DNA of 64,000 nt from Sphingobacterium cellulitidis. Its GTDB lineage: Bacteria > Bacteroidota > Bacteroidia > Sphingobacteriales > Sphingobacteriaceae. The position numbers and the translations under genes are program-made. The DNA is taken from positions 124,001 through 188,000 of the forward strand of contig NOUX01000007.1 of the NCBI GenBank assembly GCA_002245855.1, read 5' to 3'. The notes under the pieces were generated by a model that had not been told where the DNA came from, made no database searches, and was given only the letters and a program-made list of their open reading frames with translations. Below, piece after piece: positions 1 to 8,306 of the stretch (position 1 is the stretch's first letter; each line of letters opens with the position of its first letter).

Positions 1-577
1 CCTCTTGTTTAGTGACCGCTATACAGTATAAACCCGCATTTTTTGCCGCCGTACAGCCCGTACTGGTATCCTCAACAACTACAATCTCTTCCTTTGGAAT
101 GGATAATTTATTGACTGCCAACAGATAGGGTTCAGCATCGGGCTTAGGATTTTCAACTTGTTCTCGGGTTACAAAAAACTCAAAGTAATCCAATAGTTGA
201 TGTTCACCCAAGACAATGTCTACGGTAGTTTGATAACTCGAAGTCACTAAACCTATTTTTTTTCCTGAAGCTTGGATGGCTTCTAAAATCTCTTTAGCAT
301 GCGGCATCAACCGAATATTAGACATATTCGCTTTGCTATATCCTGCACGTGTAGCAAACCACATATCCTCCTCATCCACATTCAATTTATATTCTTGATT
401 CAGCATTTGAACATTATGGTTCAAGGTATGGCCTGCAAAATTGCTGATCCACTCATCAAAGTCAATTTTCAAACCATAATCATTCTCCAAAATTGGAGCC
501 CAAGTACTGAAATAAAAAAATTCGGAATCAATTAATGTTCCATCCAAATCAAATAGAACTGCATTTATATTTTTCAT
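1..577 (-). CDS. HAD-superfamily phosphatase, beta-phosphoglucomutase-like (3' end cut by window edge)
   Basis: I translated this on the reverse strand from ATG at 575-577; it stays open to base 1, giving about 192 residues without a stop. Motif I is FDLDGTLIDSE near residues 9-19, with D10 as nucleophile and D12 as general acid. The helical cap follows, then motif II in LVTSSY and motif IV in VVVEDTSTG near the visible end. This is the subfamily I layout of beta-phosphoglucomutase and Gph-like phosphatases, which dephosphorylate sugar phosphates or other small metabolites in the cytoplasm. The substrate cannot be read from sequence. Only the last few tens of residues are missing. It is divergent from the genes to its right and separated from them by about 500 bp. 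Confidence 0.88.
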   Translation of the reverse strand, partial: MKNINAVLFDLDGTLIDSEFFYFSTWAPILENDYGLKIDFDEWISNFAGHTLNHNVQMLNQEYKLNVDEEDMWFATRAGYSKANMSNIRLMPHAKEILEAIQASGKKIGLVTSSYQTTVDIVLGEHQLLDYFEFFVTREQVENPKPDAEPYLLAVNKLSIPKEEIVVVEDTSTGCTAAKNAGLYCIAVTKQE

Positions 578-600
578 GCTACAAATTTAACCAATTAACA

Positions 601-630
601 TTAAGCCAATGTTAAATAGCATTGGCTTAA
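601..630. repeat. Perfect hairpin upstream of the HAD gene
   Basis: TTAAGCCAATG (601-611) and CATTGGCTTAA (620-630) are perfectly complementary, with an 8-nt loop. It lies 24 bp upstream of the HAD start and has no adjacent T-run on either strand, so it does not look like an ordinary intrinsic terminator. It could be an operator or a leader hairpin. Confidence 0.55.
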
Positions 631-729
631 CAATAAAGTTATCCTGAAAGAGAATTTTTCTCAATCGCATTTACAGGAGCTTTCTCCATATTCATTCATA
701 AATACTTTAGGTCAAATTATGCTTATTGC

Positions 730-816
730 CGCACCTTCTTCGGACCTCCTCCGGACATCAGTCGGATCTTGGTCGTAAAATTTCGAACAAGGTCCGACGA
801 TGCTCCGGGTAAAGTG
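730..816. repeat. Degenerate tandem repeat with 11-bp period, eight units
   Basis: Units beginning with CG start at 730, 741, 752, 763, 774, 784, 795 and 806, so the spacing is 11 bp except for one step of 10. The best-conserved part is CGGAC followed by about six less conserved bases rich in T, C and G. The right half is also roughly the reverse complement of the left half, so the block can fold as an imperfect palindrome of about 60 bp (750-809). It is clearly more GC-rich than its AT-rich surroundings. The period is not a multiple of three and the block is not coding. Function unknown. Confidence 0.7.
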
Positions 817-977
817 TGAATGAATTATTAATTAGGTCCATATTAAGGGATAAGTACTATTGAAACAAAATGGATACCCATTCTAAAAGTCAATGTAAAT
901 TCATTGTGGATTATTCAGCATAATTTGCTAGACCTTTTGGCTTTTCTTAAGTTTGCTTTGCCCCTTATTCAGCATTC

Positions 978-1002
978 GGATCAATGTTAGTATGATTGAT
1001 CC
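978..1002. promoter_or_regulatory. Inverted repeat, possible operator for the FAH-M23-bcp operon
   Basis: GGATCAAT (978-985) and ATTGATCC (995-1002) form a perfect 8-bp dyad with a 9-bp spacer, 72 bp upstream of the FAH-family start. The size suits a dimeric regulator. No regulator is identified, so the role is inference. Confidence 0.3.
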
Positions 1003-1073
1003 TTAAATGAGTTGATAGGGTGATTAGAAATTATTGAAGCAAGAATTAAACTACCATAAAACTTCAGAATTAT

Positions 1074-1685
1074 ATGAAAATAATTGCAGTCGGCAGAAAC
1101 TATATTGACCACGCCAAAGAGTTAAACAATCCGGTCCCAGAAAAACCAGTTATCTTTCTTAAACCAGATACTGCAGTTTTAAAAGACAACAAGGATTTCT
1201 ATTATCCTGAATTTAGTAAGGATGTTCATTTTGAGGTTGAATTGGTCCTCAGGGTTTGTAATGAAGGCAAGCATGTATCAAAAAAGTTTGCGCATAAATA
1301 TTATGATGCGATTGGCCTAGGCATTGATTTTACTGCTCGCGACCTACAGTCTGAGTTAAAGTCCAAAGGCTTACCATGGGAACTTGCCAAAGCTTTTGAT
1401 CATTCTGCAGTTGTTGGTGAATTCATTCCAAAGGAAAACATTGAGAACTTGGAGAACATAAACTTTTCGTTGTTAAAAAATGAAGAAACAGTGCAGCAAG
1501 GAAATAGTGCAGATATGATTTTCGACTTTGACAGCTTAATCACATTTGTATCCAAATATATTACGCTAAGGAAAGGAGATTTGATTTATACAGGTACTCC
1601 AGCTGGAGTCGGTCCGATACAAATTGGGGACAAATTGGAAGGATTTTTGGAGGACAAAAGCATGTTCACATGCCAAATAAAATAA
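1074..1685 (+). CDS. Fumarylacetoacetate hydrolase (FAH) family protein
   Basis: This 203-residue protein is a compact FAH-fold enzyme of the YcgM/FAHD1 size class. Such enzymes hydrolyse or decarboxylate 2-oxo-dicarboxylates such as acylpyruvates or oxaloacetate with a divalent metal. The N-terminus reads KIIAVGRNYIDHAKEL, typical of the family. The metal ligands are visible as E54 and E56 in HFEVEL and D85 in GIDFTARD, and the glycine-rich GTPAGVG loop lies near the C-terminus. It starts at ATG 1074 and is followed one base after its stop by the M23 peptidase, so the two are probably co-transcribed. I cannot name the physiological substrate. Confidence 0.9.
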   Translation: MKIIAVGRNYIDHAKELNNPVPEKPVIFLKPDTAVLKDNKDFYYPEFSKDVHFEVELVLRVCNEGKHVSKKFAHKYYDAIGLGIDFTARDLQSELKSKGLPWELAKAFDHSAVVGEFIPKENIENLENINFSLLKNEETVQQGNSADMIFDFDSLITFVSKYITLRKGDLIYTGTPAGVGPIQIGDKLEGFLEDKSMFTCQIK

Positions 1686-1686
1686 T

Positions 1687-3408
1687 ATGAAGAAACTAAC
1701 GCTATCCCTTTTATTAGCAGTATCTATTGCGGGAAATCTTTCTGCACAAAGCAAAAATATTATTAAATCCAGGACTTACCCACAAGGGTATTTCCGGAAC
1801 CCTTTGAATATCATTCCTGATGCCTCGGGAACATTTGGAGAATTAAGGTCTACCCATTTCCATGCAGGGGATGATTATAGGACCCAGCAACGCATTGGGC
1901 TCCCTTTACATGCAGCAGCAGAAGGATATGTTTCACGTGTACGGGTGCAAATTGGTGGCGGAGGAAACTCCGTTTATATTGCACATCCCAACGGCTTTAC
2001 TACGGTATATTTACATATGGACAGTTTTAATGATGCTCTGACCAATATTATCCGCGCAGAACAATATAAACAACAACGTTTTGATGTGGATATGGAGCTA
2101 AAGCCTGGACAAGTAAAATTAACTAAAGGTCAGTTTATTGGGAATGCTGGGAATACGGGTGGTTCAGCAGGACCGCATCTGCACTTGGAAATCCGGGATA
2201 CAAAATCACAACATCCTTTGAATCCGCAATTATTTGGCTTACGTTTTACGGATAACTTCGCACCAACCATCAATGGAATTATGGTCTATGACTTAGCAGA
2301 CCCTTTATTCAATGAAAACACGGGTCGCAGATATCAACAACTGAAAGCATTGGGTTCAGGGCGTTATACATTAGCTTCTGCTGCTCCAATTTCAGTGAAT
2401 GGAAAATTCGGTCTAGGGATCAATACGATTGACAGGCACCGTGCTGGAGGTTTCCAAAATGGAGTATATTCCATTGAATTATTCCTGGATGGAAAAGCAG
2501 TATCCACCGTATTGTTCGAGGAACTGGATTTCAATACTTCCAGCGCCATACATTCCTATTTAGACTTTCCTCAATTCAAAAGAACCAAGGTAAAGGTTCA
2601 AAAGAGCTTTAAGGATCCAGGGAATCCGATTGAGATCTTTAAATACCTCGATAAAGATGGAACAATAGAACTGAAGGATGATGCTGTTCACGATGTTAAA
2701 TATGTCGTTAAGGATGTTCATGGAAATTGTAGTGAACTTGATTTCAAGGTGCGAAATAACCCATCCTATGTGGCAAAGAAAAACCCAAATAAAGGCGAGT
2801 TATTTCCTTACACTAAGGATAATACCTTTACAACAGATGCAGTAAAGGTGGAGATTCCAAAGGGAGCATTATATACGGATCTAGATTTTATTTACTCCAA
2901 TAGTGCGGAGCGGCCAAATAGTTATTCAGCAGTTCATCATGTTCAGAATAATTTAACACCATTATTTTCGACTTATAAACTAAGTATTAAACCGACTTCA
3001 TTGCCAAAAAATCTAGAAAGTAAGGCTATCATAGCCTCTGTTGAAGGCGGATCTGTGGGTGGTAAATTTGAGAACGGATGGGTTTCGGTGAACACTAAAA
3101 TATTTGGTTCTTTTTATGTGACGGTGGATACAATTGCACCAACTATTGTAGCGAGGAATTTCAGTAATGGGAAAAACGTTAGTGGCCAATCGAAAATTGA
3201 TTTTACGATTTCGGACAATTTCTCGGGTATTCAGTCCTTTAATGCCTATATTGATGACAAGTGGGTTTTGATGGAGTATGACTCCAAGAACAGACATGTC
3301 TGGCATCGTTTTGACCCATCCCTGAGCAAAGGGCAACATACTTTTAAGTTTGTTGTAAAGGATTGGAAGGATAATGAAAAGGTATACCAGGCAACATTTA
3401 TTAGATAA
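1687..3408 (+). CDS. Secreted M23 family metallopeptidase with C-terminal beta-rich region
   Basis: The protein has 573 residues and begins with a signal peptide (residues 1-20, ending in NLSA-Q). The M23/LytM zinc endopeptidase domain follows: zinc ligands H59 and D63 in FHAGDDY, and H164-L-H166 in GGSAGPHLHLE. M23 enzymes cut peptide bonds in peptidoglycan cross-links, so it should act in the periplasm or outer envelope. The remaining 370 residues look beta-rich and probably form Ig-like modules, as in other long Bacteroidetes M23 proteins. An insertion of about 35 residues lies between VYLHMD and the final HxH motif. It starts one base after the FAH stop and is followed 11 bp later by bcp, so the three likely form an operon. 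Confidence 0.9.
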   Translation: MKKLTLSLLLAVSIAGNLSAQSKNIIKSRTYPQGYFRNPLNIIPDASGTFGELRSTHFHAGDDYRTQQRIGLPLHAAAEGYVSRVRVQIGGGGNSVYIAHPNGFTTVYLHMDSFNDALTNIIRAEQYKQQRFDVDMELKPGQVKLTKGQFIGNAGNTGGSAGPHLHLEIRDTKSQHPLNPQLFGLRFTDNFAPTINGIMVYDLADPLFNENTGRRYQQLKALGSGRYTLASAAPISVNGKFGLGINTIDRHRAGGFQNGVYSIELFLDGKAVSTVLFEELDFNTSSAIHSYLDFPQFKRTKVKVQKSFKDPGNPIEIFKYLDKDGTIELKDDAVHDVKYVVKDVHGNCSELDFKVRNNPSYVAKKNPNKGELFPYTKDNTFTTDAVKVEIPKGALYTDLDFIYSNSAERPNSYSAVHHVQNNLTPLFSTYKLSIKPTSLPKNLESKAIIASVEGGSVGGKFENGWVSVNTKIFGSFYVTVDTIAPTIVARNFSNGKNVSGQSKIDFTISDNFSGIQSFNAYIDDKWVLMEYDSKNRHVWHRFDPSLSKGQHTFKFVVKDWKDNEKVYQATFIR

Positions 3409-3419
3409 AAAGGAAGATT

Positions 3420-3881
3420 ATGGCAGAATTAAAAGTTGGGGATAAAGCCCCAAACTTCAAGGCGAAGAATCAAAACGGAGAAGAGTTAAGTTTATCGGAT
3501 TTCAAAGGGAAAAAAGTGATTTTATATTTTTATCCGAAAGACAATACCCCTGGATGTACGACGGAGGCGTGTAATTTCCGTGATAATTACCAAAGTTTAT
3601 TGAAGGATGGGTTTGAGGTTATAGGGGTGAGTATTGATAGTGAGCAATCCCATCAGAAGTTTATTTCGAAGTTTGAGTTGCCGTTTAACCTGGTTTCGGA
3701 TGAGGACAAAAAGATAGTGGAATCCTACGGAGTTTGGGTAGAAAAAAACATGTATGGGAAGAAATATATGGGAACTGCCCGAAGGACCTTCATCATTGAC
3801 GAAAAAGGTACAATTCAACATATTATTAAAAAAGTTGACAATAAAAACGCGAGTCAACAAATAAGAGATTTATTGGCATAA
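3420..3881 (+). CDS. bcp: Thioredoxin-dependent peroxiredoxin Bcp
   Basis: The 153-residue protein is an atypical two-cysteine peroxiredoxin that reduces hydrogen peroxide and organic hydroperoxides in the cytoplasm using thioredoxin. The active site reads NTPGCTTEACNFRD, with peroxidatic C46 and resolving C51 five residues apart as in E. coli Bcp (C45 and C50). The N-terminal VGDKAPNFKAKNQNG and the GVWVEKNMYGKKYMG stretch are also typical of the family. It sits 11 bp after the M23 gene. glyS follows but has its own promoter box. Confidence 0.96.
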   Translation: MAELKVGDKAPNFKAKNQNGEELSLSDFKGKKVILYFYPKDNTPGCTTEACNFRDNYQSLLKDGFEVIGVSIDSEQSHQKFISKFELPFNLVSDEDKKIVESYGVWVEKNMYGKKYMGTARRTFIIDEKGTIQHIIKKVDNKNASQQIRDLLA

Positions 3882-3899
3882 TAAATCAAACGAATACAT

Positions 3900-3907
3900 T
3901 ATATTTG
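3900..3907 (+). promoter_or_regulatory. -7 promoter box of glyS, six bases before the ATG
   Basis: TATATTTG matches the Bacteroidetes -7 consensus TAnnTTTG exactly. It ends only 6 nt before ATG 3914, so transcription would begin at or next to the start codon. No convincing -33 box was found at ideal spacing. Confidence 0.5.
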
Positions 3908-3913
3908 CCCCTT

Positions 3914-5383
3914 ATGAGCAAGCAAACAGACGATTTTTTCAAGAATATTATTTCGCATGCGAAGGAATATGGATTTGTTTTTCCTTCAAGTGAAATCTAT
4001 GACGGATTAAGTGCCGTTTATGATTATGGTCAATTAGGTTCGGAGTTAAAGAACAACCTGAAGACCTATTGGTGGAAATCCATGGTACAGTTAAATGAGA
4101 ATATTGTGGGCATTGATGCTGCAATTTTCATGCATCCTACGACCTGGAAAGCATCCGGTCACGTGGATGGGTTTAATGACCCGATGATTGACAATAAAGA
4201 TTCTAAAAAGCGTTACCGTGCGGATCAATTGATTGAGGATAAAATCGATCGTTATGAGAAGGACGGCAAGACCGATAAAGCTGCACAACTACAAAAAGAT
4301 TTAGATGATGCCTTAAATGCGGATGATTTAGTGCGTTTAAAAGTTATTATCGAAGAGCACAATATTGTTTGTCCGATTTCAGGCACAAAAAATTGGACGG
4401 ATGTACGTCAGTTCAACTTAATGTTTGCTACGCAAATGGGTGCGATGGCTGATGGAGCTGAGCAGGTATATTTACGTCCAGAGACTGCACAAGGTATTTT
4501 TGTAAACTTCCTTAATGTTCAAAAAACAGGAAGAATGAAAATTCCTTTTGGAATTGCTCAAATTGGTAAAGCATTCCGTAACGAAGTTATTGCTCGCCAA
4601 TTTATCATGCGTATGCGTGAGTTTGAACAAATGGAAATGCAATTTTTTGTTCGTCCAGGTTCAGACCAAGAGTGGTACCAAAAATGGAAGGAGAACCGTT
4701 TAAAATGGCACTTAGCACTTGGTGCAGATCAAAACAAGTATCGCTATCATGACCATGTTAAATTGGCTCATTATGCGAATGCGGCAGTTGATATTGAGTA
4801 TCAATTTCCATTTGGATTCAAAGAGGTAGAAGGGATCCACTCCCGTACTGATTTTGACTTAAAACAACATCAACAATTCTCTGGAAAGAAAATGCAATAC
4901 TTTGATCCAGAAATTAATCAAAGTTATATTCCATATGTCATTGAGACATCCATTGGTCTAGATCGTTTATTCCTAACAGTATTAGCGAACAGCCTGGTTC
5001 AGGAAGATCTATCTACTGAGGAAAAACAAGATTCTCGTGTGGTATTAAAATTCCACCCTGCCATTGCACCAGTGAAAGCAGCTATCCTTCCTTTAACCAA
5101 AAAAGATGGTTTACCAGAGAAGGCTAGAGAAATCATGTCGAAATTGAAATTGGACTATAATATCCAATATGATGAGAAGGATTCAATTGGTAAACGCTAT
5201 CGTCGTCAAGATGCTATTGGTACACCATTCTGTATCACTGTAGATCATCAAACCTTGGAAGATAATATGGTAACTATTCGTCATCGTGACAGCATGCAAC
5301 AAGAGCGTGTTAAAATTGATGAATTAGAGAATATTATTGGAGACTTAGTAAGTATGAGTAAATTATTAAAACAGCTCATCTAG
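3914..5383 (+). CDS. glyS: Glycyl-tRNA synthetase, single-chain class II type
   Basis: This 489-residue enzyme charges tRNA-Gly with glycine. It is the dimeric alpha2, eukaryote/archaea-like form, not the bacterial alpha2beta2 form. Class II motif 2 appears around FGIAQIGKAFRNEV and MRMREFEQMEMQFFV, motif 3 as ETSIGLDRLFLTVL, and the YLRPETAQGIFVNF segment is diagnostic. The C-terminal anticodon-binding domain starts near APVKAAILPL. The frame is open further upstream to a TTG at 3905, but that codon lies inside the TATATTTG promoter box, so I take ATG 3914 as the start. A strong terminator follows. Confidence 0.95.
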   Translation: MSKQTDDFFKNIISHAKEYGFVFPSSEIYDGLSAVYDYGQLGSELKNNLKTYWWKSMVQLNENIVGIDAAIFMHPTTWKASGHVDGFNDPMIDNKDSKKRYRADQLIEDKIDRYEKDGKTDKAAQLQKDLDDALNADDLVRLKVIIEEHNIVCPISGTKNWTDVRQFNLMFATQMGAMADGAEQVYLRPETAQGIFVNFLNVQKTGRMKIPFGIAQIGKAFRNEVIARQFIMRMREFEQMEMQFFVRPGSDQEWYQKWKENRLKWHLALGADQNKYRYHDHVKLAHYANAAVDIEYQFPFGFKEVEGIHSRTDFDLKQHQQFSGKKMQYFDPEINQSYIPYVIETSIGLDRLFLTVLANSLVQEDLSTEEKQDSRVVLKFHPAIAPVKAAILPLTKKDGLPEKAREIMSKLKLDYNIQYDEKDSIGKRYRRQDAIGTPFCITVDHQTLEDNMVTIRHRDSMQQERVKIDELENIIGDLVSMSKLLKQLI

Positions 5384-5404
5384 GATTATATTCCATAAAA
5401 AATT

Positions 5405-5434
5405 AAACCTGCCTTCGAAAAGGCAGGTTTTTTT
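5405..5434 (+). terminator. Intrinsic terminator of glyS
   Basis: An 11-bp stem AAACCTGCCTT / AAGGCAGGTTT (5405-5415 and 5420-5430) with a CGAA loop runs into a T-tract. It lies just after the glyS stop. Confidence 0.9.
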
Positions 5435-5487
5435 ATTGATATGAAAAGGGTTAGTTTCTGCGAAATCCTCTTGGGTATTTGTTTTAT

Positions 5488-6603
5488 CTAGCTAAATCTT
5501 GAATGAAGGATGGATATTGATTTATTCTCCATATACTTCCAGAGCGTACATCCCATTTCCTTGTAGAATGCTCTATTAAATTCACATTCATTTCTAAATC
5601 CAGATTCATAGATTAATTTATTAATTTGAGCTGGTTCTTCATTTTCAATATTTAGATGATCAATAAAATAATGGAATCGTTTAGTGTTGAGATATTCTTC
5701 GAAATTGTAATTCCAAAATTTTCGATTTATTTCTTTCAGGTCTTTGTCTGTCAGGCTTAGAAATTTGCGAAGGTCCTCCAGTTTTAATTCCGGGTTTTTA
5801 AATAATTTTTCTTGGTCCAGCAATTGGTCAATTGCTGTCACATAAAACATCAGATCTTCACTTTTCTTTTGAATATACTCAGTTTCATGAATTCTAATCA
5901 CTGCATTTGTTCTGAATAAATAGGAAAGACACAAATGGATAGAATTAAAATATCTGAAATATACCACGATAAAAAGGACAAAGAAGGTGAAAATTCCGTC
6001 TGGAAATTCCAATAAGAGTCCTTTTTCAACTATTAATCCTCGAAAAAGGATAAAAACAAAAAGAATTACTTTAGAAGCCCATAGAAAGACTGCCAACTGA
6101 CCATCAATCGAATTGCAGAGATGGGATATTTTTTTTCGCAGTGGCCATAAAAGATAAACATCATACACTAAAGTAATGGTAAATAGGATTGTTCTAGATC
6201 TTTGATTAAAGAAGTCTAGGTAATCATAAATCATTCCTTCTTGAATTTGCGCGGAATAAATATTGAGCAATACATAAAAGACATAGAACAGGAGAAAGGG
6301 AAAAAATGCCAACAAAATCAAATATCCTGAGGTCCGAACTTCTAAGACAATATTTCTTAAATACAATGAGGACAATGATACAAGGCAAAGGCTGCTAGTG
6401 GCGGTAAACAACTGATTAACATGCACTTCAAATGGGGATACCCAATATTTAATTAATAATACTACGATTGAAGTACAGGTGAGGATACGAAGTATTTCGC
6501 CTCGTTCATCTCGGATAGTTCTTATCTGAAGATAAAGAAGGATAATCAGTACCTGAATAACAGTTAGCGCTAGCAAATAAGCCATATAACAATAATAAGA
6601 CAC
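5488..6603 (-). CDS. Membrane-anchored AraC-type transcription regulator (multi-TM plus HTH)
   Basis: The 371-residue protein has an N-terminal region of about 230 residues with six to seven hydrophobic segments (for example YLLALTVIQVLIILLYLQI and FTFFVLFIVVYFRYF). A cytoplasmic C-terminal AraC/XylS-like DNA-binding domain follows. The second helix-turn-helix is recognisable as INKLIYESGFRNECEFNRAF, with the usual KEMGCTLWKYM after it. The architecture implies a one-component membrane sensor that binds DNA, a class common in Sphingobacteriaceae. It lies 59 bp downstream of the lipoprotein gene at 6663-8141 on the same strand, so that lipoprotein is the likeliest partner or target. Ligand unknown. 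Confidence 0.78.
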   Translation of the reverse strand: MSYYCYMAYLLALTVIQVLIILLYLQIRTIRDERGEILRILTCTSIVVLLIKYWVSPFEVHVNQLFTATSSLCLVSLSSLYLRNIVLEVRTSGYLILLAFFPFLLFYVFYVLLNIYSAQIQEGMIYDYLDFFNQRSRTILFTITLVYDVYLLWPLRKKISHLCNSIDGQLAVFLWASKVILFVFILFRGLIVEKGLLLEFPDGIFTFFVLFIVVYFRYFNSIHLCLSYLFRTNAVIRIHETEYIQKKSEDLMFYVTAIDQLLDQEKLFKNPELKLEDLRKFLSLTDKDLKEINRKFWNYNFEEYLNTKRFHYFIDHLNIENEEPAQINKLIYESGFRNECEFNRAFYKEMGCTLWKYMENKSISILHSRFS

Positions 6604-6662
6604 TATTATTAAGAAATTAAAAAGGTCTCGTTAAGTTTAATTTTTTAACCACTAGGATTTAG

Positions 6663-8141
6663 TTAATTAAACAGTATTGTTTTTGTTCCAGCCCATTTTT
6701 CATCAATGATAACTTCAAATACTCGATTGGAAAAACCAGTTGGATACAGGTTTCCGACAAAATTTAACTTGATATTATTTTTAACTTTGGAGAATAACTT
6801 AAATTTTCGAAGAATTCTTGTTTTGCTCCACACCTCGACTTCGTAGTTTACAGGCAATTCCACATCGGTATGTCCTAAGAAATGACTAAATACCACCTCT
6901 TTATCCACATTAAAATCTTGTTCAAATTCTATTTCATTTGAATTACCAATAGGGAACTTACCTTCTAACTTAGGGTTAAAAGGTTTCCAAAAATAATTCG
7001 GAGAAATTGGTTTTATTTTAATTTTACTAACGTCTGATAGATCTCTTATATCTCTAAAATTGAAGGTTACTAAACTATATAAGCGTTTCAGAGTAATTGG
7101 TTTGGACATATTTTCCTTCAGCTCAAAGGAATCCACGACACCGAAGGAACGAGCAAATTTATCCGAAAATGAAGTAGCAGTATAAAAGTCATCTTTATTC
7201 TTGATGGTTTCTGGAAGTACTAAAGGTTCATTAGACTCATGATAAAGCATAATATTATAGTAATTACCTAACGGAAGTTCAACCATCAATTGTTCATTAT
7301 CAGTTTTTGGACTAAAGGTTCCTTTATTCACTAAATCTCCTTTTTTCTTATCAAATATGAAATAAGGCATTTGATTTAACTTGGATTTAATTTCTGCTTT
7401 CTTTTTGGGCTTACCATAAAACCTAATATTGTCAACTTTAATTTCTACACCCTCCACAAATTTCTCTCCTTTTCCTAATTGTTCGCGTGTATCCACGTAT
7501 AATCTTAACATATTATTTCCTTGAGCTGAATTTGGGAAATTATAAGTAATAGTCTCAAATCTACTATTATTTGAATCATCAGTTTTTTGTTTAAATTTTT
7601 GAATTGATTCTCCCATTATAGCTTCGTCTTTTTCTATATATGTAGAGAAGGATTTTTGAGGGCTTTTGGTGCTAATATCCATTTCAATCCGCTCCATATG
7701 GATCTCGTCTGAAGGATTAAACGCAATCCCAAAATAGGTTTGGCCTTTAATTTCCAGAATGTGATCATCTTTCTGTCGAGAAAATGGATTATTTATAAAT
7801 TTCACAACATCAGATGTTTTTATTATTGCAATAATATTTAAGTATGTAAAATATCGGGATATTTTAGCATACAAGTCCTTCTTATTGAAGTCATATAATA
7901 CGAGTAACTCAGGTTGTTCAGGATGCACCTTCTGTTCATCAGATACATTTCCTGATCTGGTTTTTATGGAAGAATGAAAGGGCTTGATTTCAGATTGAAA
8001 ATTAGTAAAATTAAAAGTCACTTTTTTCAAAGGACCTTCTTCAAATGGCATCGCTACTTCTTTTTTTTTACAAGAGAAGTAAAATGCAGCAACTAGCATA
8101 AAAATGAACAGAATTTTTGATCGGCAAATAAATAAACTCAT
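6663..8141 (-). CDS. Hypothetical lipoprotein, weak fimbrillin-like look
   Basis: The 492-residue product starts with a lipoprotein signal peptide: a hydrophobic core from about residue 8, then FYFSC with lipid-attachment cysteine near residue 24 followed by KKK. The mature part is predicted mostly beta, with no catalytic motif I recognise. The segment KKVTFNFTNFQSEI after the linker resembles the start of Mfa/FimA-type fimbrillin or FimB-like proteins of Bacteroidetes. That comparison is from memory and weak. It is followed on the same strand by the membrane AraC regulator, which suggests a surface structure under its control. A terminator of the fucosidase operon separates it from the genes upstream. 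Confidence 0.6.
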   Translation of the reverse strand: MSLFICRSKILFIFMLVAAFYFSCKKKEVAMPFEEGPLKKVTFNFTNFQSEIKPFHSSIKTRSGNVSDEQKVHPEQPELLVLYDFNKKDLYAKISRYFTYLNIIAIIKTSDVVKFINNPFSRQKDDHILEIKGQTYFGIAFNPSDEIHMERIEMDISTKSPQKSFSTYIEKDEAIMGESIQKFKQKTDDSNNSRFETITYNFPNSAQGNNMLRLYVDTREQLGKGEKFVEGVEIKVDNIRFYGKPKKKAEIKSKLNQMPYFIFDKKKGDLVNKGTFSPKTDNEQLMVELPLGNYYNIMLYHESNEPLVLPETIKNKDDFYTATSFSDKFARSFGVVDSFELKENMSKPITLKRLYSLVTFNFRDIRDLSDVSKIKIKPISPNYFWKPFNPKLEGKFPIGNSNEIEFEQDFNVDKEVVFSHFLGHTDVELPVNYEVEVWSKTRILRKFKLFSKVKNNIKLNFVGNLYPTGFSNRVFEVIIDEKWAGTKTILFN

Positions 8142-8215
8142 AATAGTTAAAAATTAAAGTGAATAAAATTATTTTTCCTTCAATTTAATTTTTAAAGATT
8201 AACAGAAAAGAAAAA

Positions 8216-8243
8216 GGGGATCATTAAAAAATTAATAATCCCC
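8216..8243 (-). terminator. Terminator of the fucosidase operon
   Basis: On the minus strand, GGGGAT (8243-8238) and ATCCCC (8221-8216) close a hairpin whose AT-rich interior also pairs (TTAAT with ATTAA). A run of five T follows. It lies about 65 bp after the GH95 stop and before the lipoprotein gene. Confidence 0.75.
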
Positions 8244-8306
8244 GCTCCTATTGAATGGCCAAAATGCTAACTTGCTACAATTGCTTTAACGATCGAAAAA
8301 AACTTT

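Larger units (their letters stand above)
578..1073. other. 496-bp intergenic region with no credible gene
   Basis: This is a divergent spacer between the HAD gene and the FAH-family gene. It holds a perfect 11-bp inverted repeat at 601-630, an 11-bp-period repeat at 730-816, an 11-bp direct repeat TTATTCAGCAT at 911-921 and 965-975, and an 8-bp inverted repeat at 978-1002. No open frame with protein-like composition was found. Confidence 0.7.

Noticed and set aside
719..778. 19-codon ORF across the 11-bp repeat
   Set aside because: The period is 11, not a multiple of three, and composition comes from the repeat. No ribosome site or homologous look was seen.
3905..3913. Upstream TTG start for glyS
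   Set aside because: TTG lies inside the -7 promoter box. ATG 3914 gives the normal N-terminus.
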